NCBI GenBank assembly: GCA_030867875.1
Contig: JAOWCC010001501.1
Location: 33,871,971 to 33,935,970, forward strand
DNA: 64,000 nt
DNA from: Actinernus sp. WN-2022
Lineage: Eukaryota > Cnidaria > Anthozoa > Actiniaria > Actinernidae
Direction: 5' to 3'
Each line of letters starts with the position of its first letter. The first letter of the stretch is position 1. The notes beneath the pieces were generated by a model. That model worked only from the letters and a program-made list of their open reading frames with translations, did no database searches and had not been told where the DNA came from. This document shows positions 1 to 13,900 of this stretch, in pieces. The position numbers and the translations under genes are program-made.

Positions 1-84
1 CAGCATAAATTACATTTCTCAGTAGACGAAGTATTAGAAGTAGCCAGCACCAACACATTGAAGAAGAGTTGAATGAGTAACTAT

Positions 85-341
85 TATTATATAAATCTGC
101 AAAGAATTAATGCACCCAATATGCCCAAGAACGCACCCAATTTGTACAAGAATGCACCAATTATGTCCAAGAACGCATCTAGTATGACCAAGATCGCACC
201 CAATTTGCCCAAGAACGCACCCAGTATGCAGAAAAACGCACCCAATTTGCCCAAGAACGCACCCAGTATGCAGAAGAACGCACCCAGTATGCCCAAGAAC
301 CCACTCAGTATGCCCAAGAACGCACCCAGTATGTATTTGTA
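85..341. repeat. 21-bp minisatellite in chitin synthase 5' intron
   Basis: About twelve imperfect copies of a 21-bp unit of the form CCCAAGAACGCACCCAGTATG. The unit is a multiple of three, so open frames run through it on both strands (a MPKNAPS-like heptad on +, an ILGAFLG-like heptad on -). Neither has splice sites or resemblance to a known protein, so I read it as a non-coding minisatellite. Confidence 0.85.
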
Positions 342-2242
342 CTCCTTATTTCTATTTTGGGATTGCCTAAAGGCTCGCTAAAAATACAAATGACTCGTAA
401 AATTACACAGCCGTACGTATTAGTGGCTTAGCCGACTAATAACCTCTATATGTTGTTGCCAATTTATTTAGCTAGAACTTCAGAATTGAGTAGTCTACAA
501 AAATGCTGGCCGCTAGCCTTTTCTAGATAACACTATTTAACTAGCCCTAGTTAAGGGTTCAGTTCGGATGTGACGCAGGCTATATTTAACCAAAAAGAAA
601 GATTCAGAAACTTGGAGTGCTTACCATTTGCACAGAAAAACCGGTTGGGATGGAAAACGCCAAATGGAACGGTACATCTGGTACACCTCCGCGATTTTGT
701 TTTAAGCCATTAAAATCTACTGGAAACCTGTCTCCAGACGGGACATCTGATGGAACGAGTAGATTAGTGCAAATGGTACACGAATTTTCGGTCATTACGG
801 TTGGAATGTAAAAAGAGGAATACCTCCGAAGGTATTCCTTCCTTTCCGAAAACGTTCGAGTGGAATGAACCGTTCCTGTTAAATTCCCAACCGAAAATAT
901 CGGTTTATCAGTGCCCCTGACTTAGATTAATGTAGCAACATGTTGCCTCCCTGTCCAAGGACACAATGGCAAGCTATTTAACAATTAGACCCGCAGGCCG
1001 AATGGGCTATTTAACTCATAGCCCATGAGGGCGAGAGGTCTAATTGTTTTAGTATAAACTAACTAGTTGGACAGTAGAAAATAATAGAAAGAAACAAATT
1101 GAAGTTGAAAAAACGTTATTATTTCGTGACAGCCAATCAGAATGCAGGATTTGTAATAGTCCACTAGTTGGTTTATACTAAAATCAGTTGGACCCCAGTG
1201 CTTTCCTCACAAACTGTTGCATAAGCCAATGCTTTTGACCGCTTTTTATTGCATTCTCCAGCTCCGTTCATGTTGAAGTCGTAATATTACAGTGGGAACG
1301 TTGTATAGTCTTGGTGGGCGGCAAAACATTGCCTCAAGAAATAACTGCTATTAGTAAAATATTTTTATTGATGTGTATAGAGCAGGTAAAAACATAGAAA
1401 TGACCGACATTTTAGAGTAATAGAGTACTTTGTAACCAAGCTGTTGGACAAATAATATTCGAACAATAGTCCAGTTTCGTATTCGAAAATTACCGCTGAA
1501 TGCAATGACTACAGACGCATGTACGCAGGGTTAGCCTCATTCTGAAGTTAAACGCTGATAAATACCAGCGAGAAGGTGCAAAACGCGAAACTATAACATT
1601 ACACAGTGTTGTGAATAGCCCACCTTCTCGCTGGTATTTATCAACGTTTAACTTTAACTTTAAGAATGAGGCTAACCCTGCGTACATGCGTCTGTATTCA
1701 TTGCATTCAGCGGTAATTAGTATGCGGCGGCCGTGTTGGTGTACAGCTTTGGTACACCAAGATGGCGGCCGAAAACGTACTCTACGAATAAAGCTGTTTT
1801 TCACATCAATATGATTTTTAAAGGTTAATCAAGTCTTACCATTTTAAACTGGCCAAAATAAATGGCTTTTCATGACATCTAGGAAACACGCTGAGCTGGG
1901 CTGTCACAAAATTCAAAATACCGTAACTCAAAATCGAAGTGACATTTTCGAAGAATATCAATATCTAAATCATATTAAAAAAAACAGCTTTATATATCTT
2001 TTAGTTTAGATTTTAGAATTTTAATGACGTCACGTGCCCACCGAGAATACGGTGTTCCTTAAGATCTGTAATTGTTCCTAATTGTTCATGTCATACTTTA
2101 TTTATCGTATTTTGTGTAGTCGTTATATTACAACACAGAAGGCAAGGAAAATGTTAGACCGACAATGAGATCTTTGCATGTGGTGTACTTCAGCTCTGTT
2201 ATTGTTCCTAATTTTATTAATATCGTACTGTATTCTCGACAG
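342..2242. other. Intron sequence upstream of first visible chitin synthase exon
   Basis: No convincing exon was found. An inverted repeat near 1555-1700 (arms around TTCTCGCTGGTATTTATCA and its complement) suggests a MITE. Near 1725-1770 is a short palindrome around TGGTGTACAGC / GGTACACCA. The upstream chitin synthase exons must lie left of the window. Confidence 0.5.
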
Positions 2243-5200
2243 GCGTTTTCCTTGAGCAAAATCTCCTCCTTAATCGTAAAAATGAAATCACAGACGAATA
2301 CCAAGTCAACCAGCGAGAAATTGCCAAGAATTCTTGTGTTTACATCTGCACAACAATGTATCATGAGACTGAAAACGAGATGGAACAGCTCCTTCACTCG
2401 TTGCATGATGTCGACACGGCAAGGGCGGCATCCAGACGTCAATTTGAGTCGCACATATTCTTCGATGGTGCAGTAAAAGGGGACGTATTGAATGACTTCG
2501 TACTACAATTAATTGCTTTGATACCCAAGACGTTGAAGGTGAAGATCGAGAGCTGCATGAAGATCAAGACACCGTATGGGATGCAGATGAGATGGAGGCT
2601 ACCCGGAGGAATGCCTTTCCACATTCATTTGAAGGACAATCTCAAGGTAAACTGTGAATCCATTTGAACTTCTACATGTACACCTGTAGGCGAAAACCTC
2701 TTAGTGATCGGCGAGTGGTTCATATAACTTTCTTTGTTATATCGCCAAAAGTTCTCCAGATATAACGCACGCCTTCATTGGTTGATTTGTGGTCACGTGA
2801 CGAAGCTATGACGTCAGAAGGTAACAATGCATCAATTGTTACCCGCTGGTGTCCCGTGCGCCCTGGCACGCTAAATGCGGGAAATATTTATTTACCACAA
2901 CGTTCTTCATCAAAAGCTGACTTTTGTCGTCTTTCGACCTTTTTTGTAATGACACTGGCAGCGTTTTGTGTCGAAAAGCAGCTTCCCGAAGAGAAGACAA
3001 CAAACTTTGCTTGTATCAGGTAAGTAAAACTTATCTCTCTATAACAAAACACTTAAAGTGCAACTAACCCCTCTTGCAATTTTTATACATATGAATCTTT
3101 GAAAGGTTTTGAGTACTTCTGCGAAGAAATGTTTGGCTTACAGAGAATACTCTATGTTCTAGGCTTGTTTGAAATGGTGAAAATTTGACCTTTCCTGACC
3201 CATGACCGCGCAAGAAAAAGCCTGGGTCGATTCTTGATCTTACATCACCTCATTAATGCATTATTCTCCATGGCGCCTTTCCATCACAACAACATCGATA
3301 TATAGAGAATATACACAGTATGTGAGTTGTTAGTAAAGAAAACAGTTATTTTAGAGTAAATGCTAAATATTTATTCAAATTATTGCAAAGTCGAATGAGT
3401 TGTATGACGTAAGATCAAGAATCGACCCAGGCTTTTTCTTACGCGGTCATGGGTCAGGAAAGGTAAAAATTTCACCATTTCAAACAAGCATAGAACATAG
3501 AGTATTCTCTGTAAGCCAAAAATTTCTTCGCAGAAGTACTCAATACAAAATTGCAAAAGGGGTTAGTTGCAGTTTAATGACTGGTTCCTCGGGAAACCAG
3601 TGAGTTTTGTTTCACTCGACTCTCGATGTTTCCCGCGACTGGCGTCTCGGGAAACATCGAGATTCTTGGGAAACAAAACTCACTGTTTCTCTCGGGGCCA
3701 GTCATTACGTGTTTAGTATTGTTCACCTCTTGTTGGAAAAGTAAAGGTATTCATAGACGTGGCCTAATTAGCATAAATTCTGAATTTAAACAAATACAGA
3801 AAAATTGATACAGACTTCTGAAAGAGCAGTAAGAAGTTGTTGACAGTATGTAGTTTAATAGTTTTATAACAACTGGTTCCAAAGTTATTTTTAAATGTTT
3901 AAAAACCTTTGGGTAAACATGAAAACGAGGCTGGTAAGGCCATAGCTGACTTATTCCATACAAAGCTCTCTTAATTTAAACCCTAATTACTCTGTAGCAA
4001 TGAAAGCTATGACACTCAAATTTCCCAGGATTACTTATTTTCGCATGCTGTTTTATCTGACAAGGTTGATTTCCTCATGTGAACAATATTGACCAATGAA
4101 ATCAAAACAGTATTATTGCATAAGGTCTATATCCAAATGCGCTTCACAGGTTATTTTTGTGATAGACTGCTATTGTGGTGCAATATGCTACTATGCAGTT
4201 TACAATCATGAGTGATTGTTAGTACCTCAGAATACCAGGTTGTTGTGTCGTGAGACAATCCCCTACTCTTTCTCGAAATAACACAACAGGTTCTTTCACG
4301 CCCCCCTCGTACAGATTAGAAGAAGAAGGAGTCGACGGTTTATACGTCCCTGCCCAAGGTCGCAGCCTGGATTCGAACCCCTGACCTCCCGCACTCTAGA
4401 CCGTGCTCTACCAATTGAGCTAACCAGTGAGGCGGAAGAGGACACTAACCGTCTCCCGGTTAGCTCAGTGGTAGAGTGCAGGTCTTGTGTGCGGGAGGCC
4501 GCGGGTTCGAATCCCGGCCGGGTCCTTAGGCAGGGACTCATAAACCGTCGGCCTTGTCTCCTTCCTCTTCTGATCTATACGAGAGGGACGTGAACGAACC
4601 TGCTGTGCTATTTCGAGAGAGTCAGAGGATTGTCTCCCGAAATAACAGCCTTTATTCTGGAGATACTAACAAACACTCATGATTTTAAACTGCATATCAG
4701 CGCCATAACTGCATGCAATACAGTACATATCACAAGACTTCAAATGTGACGCGCATTTTAATATAGTCCATAGAATTTGTGTTATATAACTGCATACCAT
4801 TTTCGATTGTTTATCACCTCAGACCCAAAATATATATAATAGAACAGGTAAAACTGGTTGTATTCTCCGTTTAATCAGGTCAAGAACAAGAAGCGCTGGA
4901 GCCAGGCTATGTACATGTCCTATGTTCTGGATTACAAAGAGGAAACCATGGGGGTTACTGACGACAACACCTATATCCTAGCAACCGATGCTGACGTCAA
5001 ATTTACCCACGAGTCTGTGCAAGCTCTGCTTGATCTCATGATGAGGGATGCGCGGGTCGGTGCTGTTTGCGGGCGCACTCACCCGCTTGGTGTAGGGCCG
5101 ATTGTATGGTACCAAGTATTTGACTATGCCATCGGACATTGGTTTCAAAAGGTACATTTAAGCGTATTGAAGCTGTGTTTTCACTATTTTGATAAGGCCG

Positions 5201-7914
5201 CATATTTTATAAACATCACATGTACATGGTCGGGAGCCGTGTTCGATTCCCGGTATCTCGCCCTTGCTCCGAGGGTTTTTCTCCGTGTGCTGCGGTTATC
5301 CTCTAGCTCTCTCCACAAAAACCAACATTCTGAATTACAATTCGATCTATGGTTTAGCCGGATATGGTTGTTTCCGTTAAAATTCAGAGTTTTTAAAACG
5401 TCGAATCCCGATAGGTTATTCATAAGTACTCTACAATGGGCACGTTACTATATACTTACTACACTTTACTTACTATCTATATCTTTCTATATGCATCTTA
5501 CAATCGGTACGTTGCTGTACGTACTTCAGTATCCGTACTATATTATCTGTCCGTAATAAAAACTGTTTAGTTTGTACGGGTTGCAAAATTGACGTAAAGC
5601 TGGTTTTGTATACTTTTGAAACCATATAATAAACATCTTATTAAACTCGCTTGCTCGGTCGGTCCGTACCGTAAGTTATGCATCCTTGTTTCCCCCCTTT
5701 TTTATGGCTTGGGCTTTAAAGCAGGAGGAAATATTGGTCCATAACGTAGCCGTACTTCTCTCTTGCTCGTTTAAAAGGAGGTATGTAACTTACTATCCGT
5801 ACCTAATTACCGTAAAATCTCCCTTACATACGACTTTGTAACGGGTGGAGTGGAGGGGGATTATAACCGAGATGACAAAAACGGTCTAAATACGTTTACA
5901 GAAAACTACTTTAACGCGCTTTATCACTAGTCTGATAAGTCTTCGCTTTGCTCGTATTGAAGCATGAAACATTACAATCATAAACCGTTATTTCAGTCAA
6001 AACAAAGAGCCGAGCACAAGGTGGGAGGAGGTGGCTTATAAAACTGGGAGTGATTTTACCAGACTGATGGCCTATAACCACGGGGGACATATAACCGGGA
6101 TTTTACGGTGTAACCGTTCTACATGTACTTTTCTACCCGTACTTTTTTTACCCGTATATTACTCTAATACCTGTATCTTCTCGCCCGTACCTTTCTAGCC
6201 GTACCTAAATTATACCCGTATATTCCTGCCCGTATCGACCAATAATCAATGTAAGACAGATGTTGACAAAGACCCAAAGGATTTTCTTTCAAAATCCGAT
6301 GTGAATACTACTGACAAGTTTTCCTCTACTTGTGTTTCATCAGGTGGCCAATCACGTGCTTGGGTCCGTGTTATGTTCACCAGGGTGTTTCAGTGTGTAC
6401 CGTGCCAAGGCCGTGCGTGACGTGTTACCCATATATGCCACTGGCGTGACAACTTCAACTGACTTCCTCACCAAAGACATGGGTAAGCAGTAAAGGTTTG
6501 TCAACTTCCAGTTCGACTAGGTGAAAAAAAACCGGAAACCCTGTAAGCGCCTGTTTCACACATTTCGATTGTTTGTGATTTGCATCATAGCCCATTCTCT
6601 TTCCCAGAGGTCTTTGCGCGCCTAATCCAAGATGACGTCGCAAGAATTCGTGGTCCAGGCTGGTCACGTGACCCAAATAAACGCGAAGTATCATTCACAG
6701 AAACAGGTTTTTTTTCACATTTCGAAAGCAAATTATGCTTCTGTAACAAATGTTCCGTGCAGGGCAAACGAGGAAACCTTCTGGGCAACACTGAAATTAA
6801 CAGAAGTTTCAATTCTACACTGACAAAAATCAAAGAGTAGTTTCATTCAAAAGGAGAAAGAAATGATAGTAAATTTCTGGGTTGACGTCCAATTTATTAG
6901 CATTTGGAGATATACACCTCTATAACTGATAGACATGCACAACACTCAAATTAAGAAATATTTTACTATTCAACTATTCACTTGATGTAGAATCGATATT
7001 GATGATAACTATTAGAGGCACTTTAACACTCAGGACTTAGATTATTGGCATTTGTTTGAGAACCTTCCCCTTTCAGAAATTGTTCACTTCCCCTTCTGAT
7101 TATCTCAAATTTAACCTTACTCTGCTAATTCCCAATTTCTCTTTCCCCCTCTTGCTAAATTAAGTGACATATTCCTTATGAAATCTCTCATAATTTCCTT
7201 CATTCCTCGCATCCGGTATAAGTTGCCTCAAGCCTTAAAATAAACCATACCTGTTGATCCTGTTGAACCAAAGCACTTTTAAAGTGTTGGTAATGTAAGT
7301 TTGTTGAATTTGAAAAATACTGAAAACAATTATTCAGCCAATTCAATCCATTTTAAACTTTGAACTGGGCACGCTATCTTGAAAGCTTCAGAAATAGAGA
7401 CAGCCGTGAAACGTCCTCACCTTCCAAAACGGGGCCTGAAATGCAGGCGTTCTATTATTGGACGAGGGTACAATGGGGCAAGAACAAGGAAGGGAAGGGA
7501 AGGGAAGATAACCCTCCCCTCCCCTCAAAATGGCTAGTACTCCGGCTCTAAAAGAAACTATAAATTAATTTGATAGAAATGTTTTTTTTTTATGTTACCA
7601 AAAAGCGATTTGGTTCAACATTCGGGCTTACCCTCAACAACATTCACTTTGCTTCAAGGGGAAGACCGCTGGTTCTGCACACTGATGGTTCAGAGCGGTT
7701 GGCGATTGGAATACTGCGCAGCCGCAGAAGATAGCACCTTCTGTCCCGATACCTTTGATGAGTTTTTCCGCCAACGCCGCCGATGGATCCCATCAACCCT
7801 TGCGAACCTATTGCAGCTCATCAGTGAGTGGAAAGAGACTGTGGAGAACAATGACGTGATCTCTTTCTTTTTTATCATGTATCAAGGACTTAATGTTTTC
7901 TCAACTTTAATTTG
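2243..7914 (+). CDS. CHS: Chitin synthase catalytic-core exons (2243-2646, 4879-5151, 6344-6482, 7659-7914)
   Basis: The first exon reads DEYQVNQREIAKNSC, then CTTMYHETENEME, the donor-binding start of the domain, and ends KDNLK. The second begins VKNKKRWSQAMYM and carries the UDP/metal-binding DADVKF and YAIGHWFQK. The third reads VANHVLGSVLCSPGCFSVY and ends TKDM. The fourth begins GEDRWFCT (acceptor and base motif) and contains QRRRW, the processivity signature, then the first membrane helix FFFIMYQGLNVFSTLI. Splice phases are 0, 0, 1 and 2. The acceptor at 7657-7658 is AAG rather than CAG, but it restores the frame exactly. Confidence 0.95.
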
Positions 7915-10900
7915 GTAAGTGATACATCTTTGGCTTTCAATACAATTCAAATGACAAAGTCGTCGGGCAGCCATGTTGGTTGATTTAACAAGAGAAACTA
8001 ACGACGAATCTGTTGTTTACGTCAACCAAGATGGCGGCCATGTTGGTTGATCTAACAAGAGAAGCTAACGAGAAATCTTTTGTTAACCACAACGATGATG
8101 GTGAATAATGATGATAATTATTCACCAAGCCATAACAAAACAGGTGTTACACGTGACATAAGTGATATTTCACATGTGAAACATCAAAAACATACACGGC
8201 TGTGACGTCATACGTTCATGTCGCGCGTAAAAACCCGTTAATTTATAGCTTGGTGAATGATAAACAGAATATTACATGGCAGCCTGAAAATACGGTTTTA
8301 TCTTCTCGTGGTGAATTTGCTGTAATACGCTATCTCCGCATGGCTATGTAAGATGCAGTTGCAATGTTTCTCTATCCCTGCTACCCCTGAACACTTCATA
8401 CAAGTCCCAGATAGTGATAAAGGGGAATCTCGGCTGAAAAACAATGTTTGCTCTCAAATGATTGTTATGCATGCATAAGTCTGTCTCTGTGTTTGTCTCC
8501 AGTAAATTGTACTCCAGATGTTATTTATGCACCGATTATCGATAAAACTCATTTGAATTTCCTGCGTGCCACCATCTTCGATTTTATGACGTCACAGTGT
8601 TGTCCCTATTGTCAGAAAACAATAGCTCTTTTGCTGTGTAACAATAGTGGCAACACTGTGACATCATGAGATCCAAGATGGCGGTGCGCAGGAAATTCAA
8701 ACGAGCTTTATCGACAGGAAAATCAAATACAATTTACTAGAGACAAACACAACAGCAGACTTAGGCATACATAACAAACACTTGAGAAAAACATTGCTTT
8801 TCAGCCAAGATTCCCTTTAAAATGTATGCGACACGCCAACACCAATACCTCACATCCATGTAAGTAAGAAAGAAAATAGCCCTAACTTGCTTCCCTTTGC
8901 TTTCAGCCCTGCAACAGTAATCTTGGTGATAAGTGGAGCGTTGCGGTACGTGGATATCGGTGTGTCAGATCCTGTGGTGCCGGCTGTTCTTCTGACTCTT
9001 CTTACCATCGGGTTTACGTTTGTTTGTCTCTACACCAAGCAGGATTTCCAGCTGAAGGTGGCTAAACTTCTTACTGTAGCATTCGCTTTGTTGATGGCGT
9101 TTGTTACAATTGGGATGGCGGCACAGGTCGCAATAGATCTCAAGAAGAGAAACACTCCACCAAGTAAGAATTGCAAACCTATTCGAAGTCGTTTAAAGTG
9201 CCCCTCAACCCTTTTGCAATTTTTAAATATATGAAACTTTGAAAGGTTTTGAGTACTTCTGCGAAGATATTTTTGGCTTACAGAGGATACTCTATGTTCT
9301 AGGCTTGTTTGAAATGGTGAAAATGTGACTTCTCCTGACCCATTACCGTGTAAGAAAAAGCCTGGGTCGATTCCCTATCTTACGTCATCCAATTAATTCG
9401 ACTTTGCAATAACTTGAATAAATATTTAGCATTTTGTCTAAAATAGCTGTTTTCTTTACTAAAATCTCACAGACTGTGAATATTCTCTAAATATCGATGC
9501 TGTTGTGATAGAAAGGCGTCATGGACAATAATGCATTAATGAGGTGACGTAAGATAGGGAATCGACCCAGGCTTTTTCTTACACAGTAATGGGTCAGGAG
9601 AGGTCACAGTTTCGCCATTTCAAACAAGCCTAGAACATAGAGTATCCTCTGTAAGCCAAAAATATCTTCGCAGAAGTACTCAAAACCTTTCAAAGTTTCA
9701 TATATATAAAAATTGCAAAAGGGTTGAGGGGCACTTTAAGTAATCTTTCATTTGTTATAGCAGGCTGATTATTATGACAGCAATTAAAGCTGATGTGGAT
9801 CTACTTTTACTCCTCACATACTCGTCACTACATTGACAGTTTTGGATACACCACGCTCGACTAACATGTTGATTTTTACGGAAGGAGGAAAACCGGAGAC
9901 ACTCGAATGCAGATAAGGAATCAAAAACAAACCTAACACATGCAGTGCCAGAGCCGGAAATCAAACCCGGGACCACAGCAGTGAGAGACCAGTGTTTTAC
10001 CACTGTGCAAACCTGCATTTAGAGTGGCTTTCGTTTGAGTGTTGTGAAACCAAAACCAAAGTAAGTACAGTGCCAATCACTGGACTAAGTAAGACGCAAT
10101 GAGCATATCATGAATTGAGGTAATTCGTTATTTGTTTTACTTAACCAATCACAAGAAACGGTAAACGCAATCGTGGATAACTCCCAAAAAATGAAAATCG
10201 ATTGTCTGACGGACTAGCCTGCGTTGCGGCTCTTTAGTATCGGAGCGCAGCGAGCGGAGATTAGGGGGATTGTGGCGAGAGTGAAAAGAGAGGGGGGAGG
10301 GGGTGGGGAGGAGAGGAAGAGAGAGCCTGCCGGCAACCCATGGTTATTTTGATATCCACCCACTAATTAAAATGCATAAAATTAGTAAGTCATTCGACCA
10401 ATTCATCCAATCATCATACGGCAGAAGTGAAAACCCTGTCTAATATCTGTCAAACTCACGCGTGGAATCTCAAGGAATCTCAACTCGAGCATAAAATTCA
10501 AAACAAAAAATATACGAACTTGGAGAATGTCAGCTGAAACTCCGAAAAAACATGTGAAGACAGGGCCTAAACCCAAACCTGTAAATGTCAACGACTTTTG
10601 CAGGATATGTAATGTATGTTTTATTAAGGTATTAAGGTAGCGTTTGGGAATTCAAATATTTCCACGGCGAGAATATGTTCAAGCCTTCAGAAAGAAAACA
10701 GCCGAGGCTTAATTCTAGCCTGAGGAAGGAAGATTCGAAATGCAGTAGAGAACTACACCTTTTGCAGGATAAAGATAACTAAGATAAAGAGAACTCGTTG
10801 CCGCTGAATATAAAGTCGCCATCAAATCAGAAAAGAACTAACACCGGAACGAAGTCTGCCAAGAGAAGTGCTAAAAACCATCCACGCAGCGTTACGAAAT

Positions 10901-13900
10901 CATCAAAGCAGCTCATATTTTCGGAAGCACAAACCTGTTCCTCGAACACACCGGTCCATGTTTCAACCGTGTGCGAATTTAATACAAGTAAGATGATTAT
11001 GGAGTTCCGATGCAGGATTCTTCAACTCATCGCGAAATTCGCTCTCATTACTTCTTCTGCAGAACTAAACAGCAATTTGAAGTTGCATTTCTGTAGTTCC
11101 TTGGGTTTTAGGTTTGAAAGTTCGGCAGCAGGATAACCTAAGGAACTTAACTGGTTCAATTGATCTTTCACAATACTAGGCAAAGGAGCAATAACCAAAA
11201 CAACAACCCGGCCATCATTTTCGACGTCTTTAACACAAGTTGTAAGAAATGACAACCTTTACATAAATAGCGACAAGTTATAAAATACACAACAAGTGCA
11301 ATATTTATGTGCAAGAGTTTTAAATATGTAAAAGAAAGTTGTATACGATATAACAAGTATGTGATATAGTAAAATACGTTATATATTTATAAACAAAGTA
11401 TTTTTGACACAAATGGCGCCCCATCGAGGCCAAAGGTTTCATCCACAGAATAAAAAACCTAAATTACTCTCTCCTTGACTGGGTCGAAAAGGCCTTTTAC
11501 AGAAATTAGTACTGAAACGTTCGCCCAATCTCCATCTCCCATTTTCTCATCAATATTACTTTTGGCTTACAATGGACAGCTAGTTCCTGTAAAAACTGGT
11601 CTTGTAATCAACTAAAAGTCGATCGAAGTATTCTAACCGCTGTGGGAAGCGAGTAGCAGCTGACGTATTGAGCATTCGGCTCTTCGTTAGAGCGTAAGAC
11701 AAAGGGTTGATGCTCGAAACGTCAGCTGCTACTCAGTTGCCACGGCGGTTAACAGACCTTCATCGACTTTTAGGTTAATAGATACAGAATGAGTGGCCGT
11801 GCTTTATCGGATTTCAGTACAAACTCGAGCGCGGACACAAATTCTGGATCTGACTTATCAAACGTTTAGATGTATAGAGTCGTGTTTTCAGTTATTTTGG
11901 CGATAAGAATTATTTTGGCCGAGAAAATCGAAGCAAAAGTTTATGTAAATCAGGACAAAATCTGTATCAGATTTACAGATAACTTATCGCTCATTGAGTT
12001 CCTTCGTTTTTCCTTCATGAATTATTAATGAGTTTGATAAGTAGTGTTTACAACACGAGCAACCGAATTGTATCGGATATAGGCGAGCTATTGTAATCGT
12101 AATGTATTAACGAGATAAAATTGAAAATGTCCTGAATTTTTGATGAAAAGCGTAACATACGAGTTTGTATCACGGACATGCGCAGTGTGCACAAAAACAG
12201 GTCCCACATTGAAGAGATGGTCTGTATGCATCAAGACAGGAGTTTTACGTTGTCATTTTAACTAGGCCGGGATAGGGGAAGTCAGTGATCGGTTGTGAGA
12301 CCTCCCTTATACTAACGCTAGCGTAGTTAGTATCCTGTATTATTTGATACAGGATTCTAGTTAGCTTAGTTAGTATTCTGTTTGTAATAGATATAGCGTA
12401 CCTATATAGCAAACTATAATTTTGTATTGGCTTTCAGGATTCTCAGTAGAAGCCGGCAACCAGCGAATTCCGCCGGCTGTCAGGTTAAAAATAGCCGCCT
12501 GTTTTCCACAAATTTTCGGCCATTTATGATATTTTAACCTACCCCGGCTATCGATCTTGAAACTACCTGTCAAACACTATGTAGCCTCTTGTTTCAATTT
12601 CTACTGACAACCCTGGGCTTTACATGGGCATCCATGTGACTTGAATGCTGCGTTTAGATTGGTTAACACCCATGAATTATTAGTGATATTATAAGTTCAT
12701 TATACCAGTGTTTACTTGTGGTTTTATATGCGTACTAGCATCGTATACAATGATCTAAACCATGTGGGAGAAGTATGTGTTCAGAAAGCTTGTGTTTCGT
12801 TCTTGTAGCGACACCCACACCTACACCGTTTACAAACGTCACAGCAGCACTCTACACAGGTTCAACTCCTACCACCCCATATGGTGACATAGCTGACCAT
12901 CTTCCTGCTGACGTCAGCTCGCTCTATCTTGGAGGACTAATAGGGATCTTCTTCCTGGCTGCTTTACTCCATCCATTTGAGGGATACTGTTTGATACATG
13001 GCTTCTGGTATCTGCTGTGTCTGCCTTCTGGATATCTACTGCTGATCATTTACTCCGTTTGTAACATGACCGATCGGTCTTGGGGTAAGTATACAAGTAA
13101 TATATACATGGTTTCTGGTATCTGCTGTGTCTGCCTATAAGATAAGATAAGATCAAGATAAGATCAACTTTATTTAAACACACGCAGCACCCTCACAACT
13201 AGAAGCTGATTTCCAGAAGGGACGTGCACTACTCGTATAAATAAAATAATGTTCTAAGCTAAAAACTAACCTAATACATGTCAATCTATGATAAATACTA
13301 CTATAAACTGCTAACTACTATATTTAGATACTAATGCATATAATTACGCTAATAGGCCGGGGGAAATCTTTGAGCGAAACTGGGCTAATGACTCAGAGGT
13401 TCTTAATTCTATAGGTAATTCATTCCATATTTTGGCTCCATTGTAACTAAGGCTCTTTTTTAGGAATTCAGTTTTAGGAAGAGGAACGGAAACTTTTTTA
13501 CGTGTATTCCGCAGGTCGTAGTTGCAGTTGCAATTTTAGCTCTCCGCTCCTCAAGTGTGATCCAACCCAATGAGCGGAGAGCTATTTGAGATTGCCCAGC
13601 TTCGTTCGGACGCTTCATAATCACCCTAGCGCACCTGTTTTGAAGTTTCTGCAGACGCTGTGATAGTATGCTTCCCAATGAGTCACACCTCGCAACAATA
13701 GTCGAAGTGGGGTTGCACAAGGGCATTATAAACGCATACTAGCGTATCACGGTCTACAAATTCCCTGAGCTTTTTTATTGCCCCAATTCCCGATGAGACT
13801 TTCTTGGCTATGTCATCAATGTGTTTTTCCCATGTTAGAAATTCGTCTATGCGTACACCGAGTATCTTGCAATTATTGACTCGTTTGACTGGGTCAACGC

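Larger units (their letters stand above)
9740..12808. other. Intron, mostly unassigned
   Basis: Contains a family B SINE (9830-10022) and an inverted repeat at 11595-11785 with arms built on AGCAGCTGACGT / ACGTCAGCTGCTACTC, flanked by AACTAAAAGTCGAT-type ends. The same motif recurs at 25930-26210. No exon was found; the phase of the 9163/12809 junction needs none. Confidence 0.5.

Noticed and set aside
73..381. 102-residue protein of MPKNAPS repeats
   Set aside because: Simple 21-bp tandem repeat with an equally open opposite strand and no splice logic.
4440..4520. Functional tRNA gene
   Set aside because: A and B boxes are clear, but the acceptor stem pairs poorly and the SINE body follows directly, so it is a SINE head.
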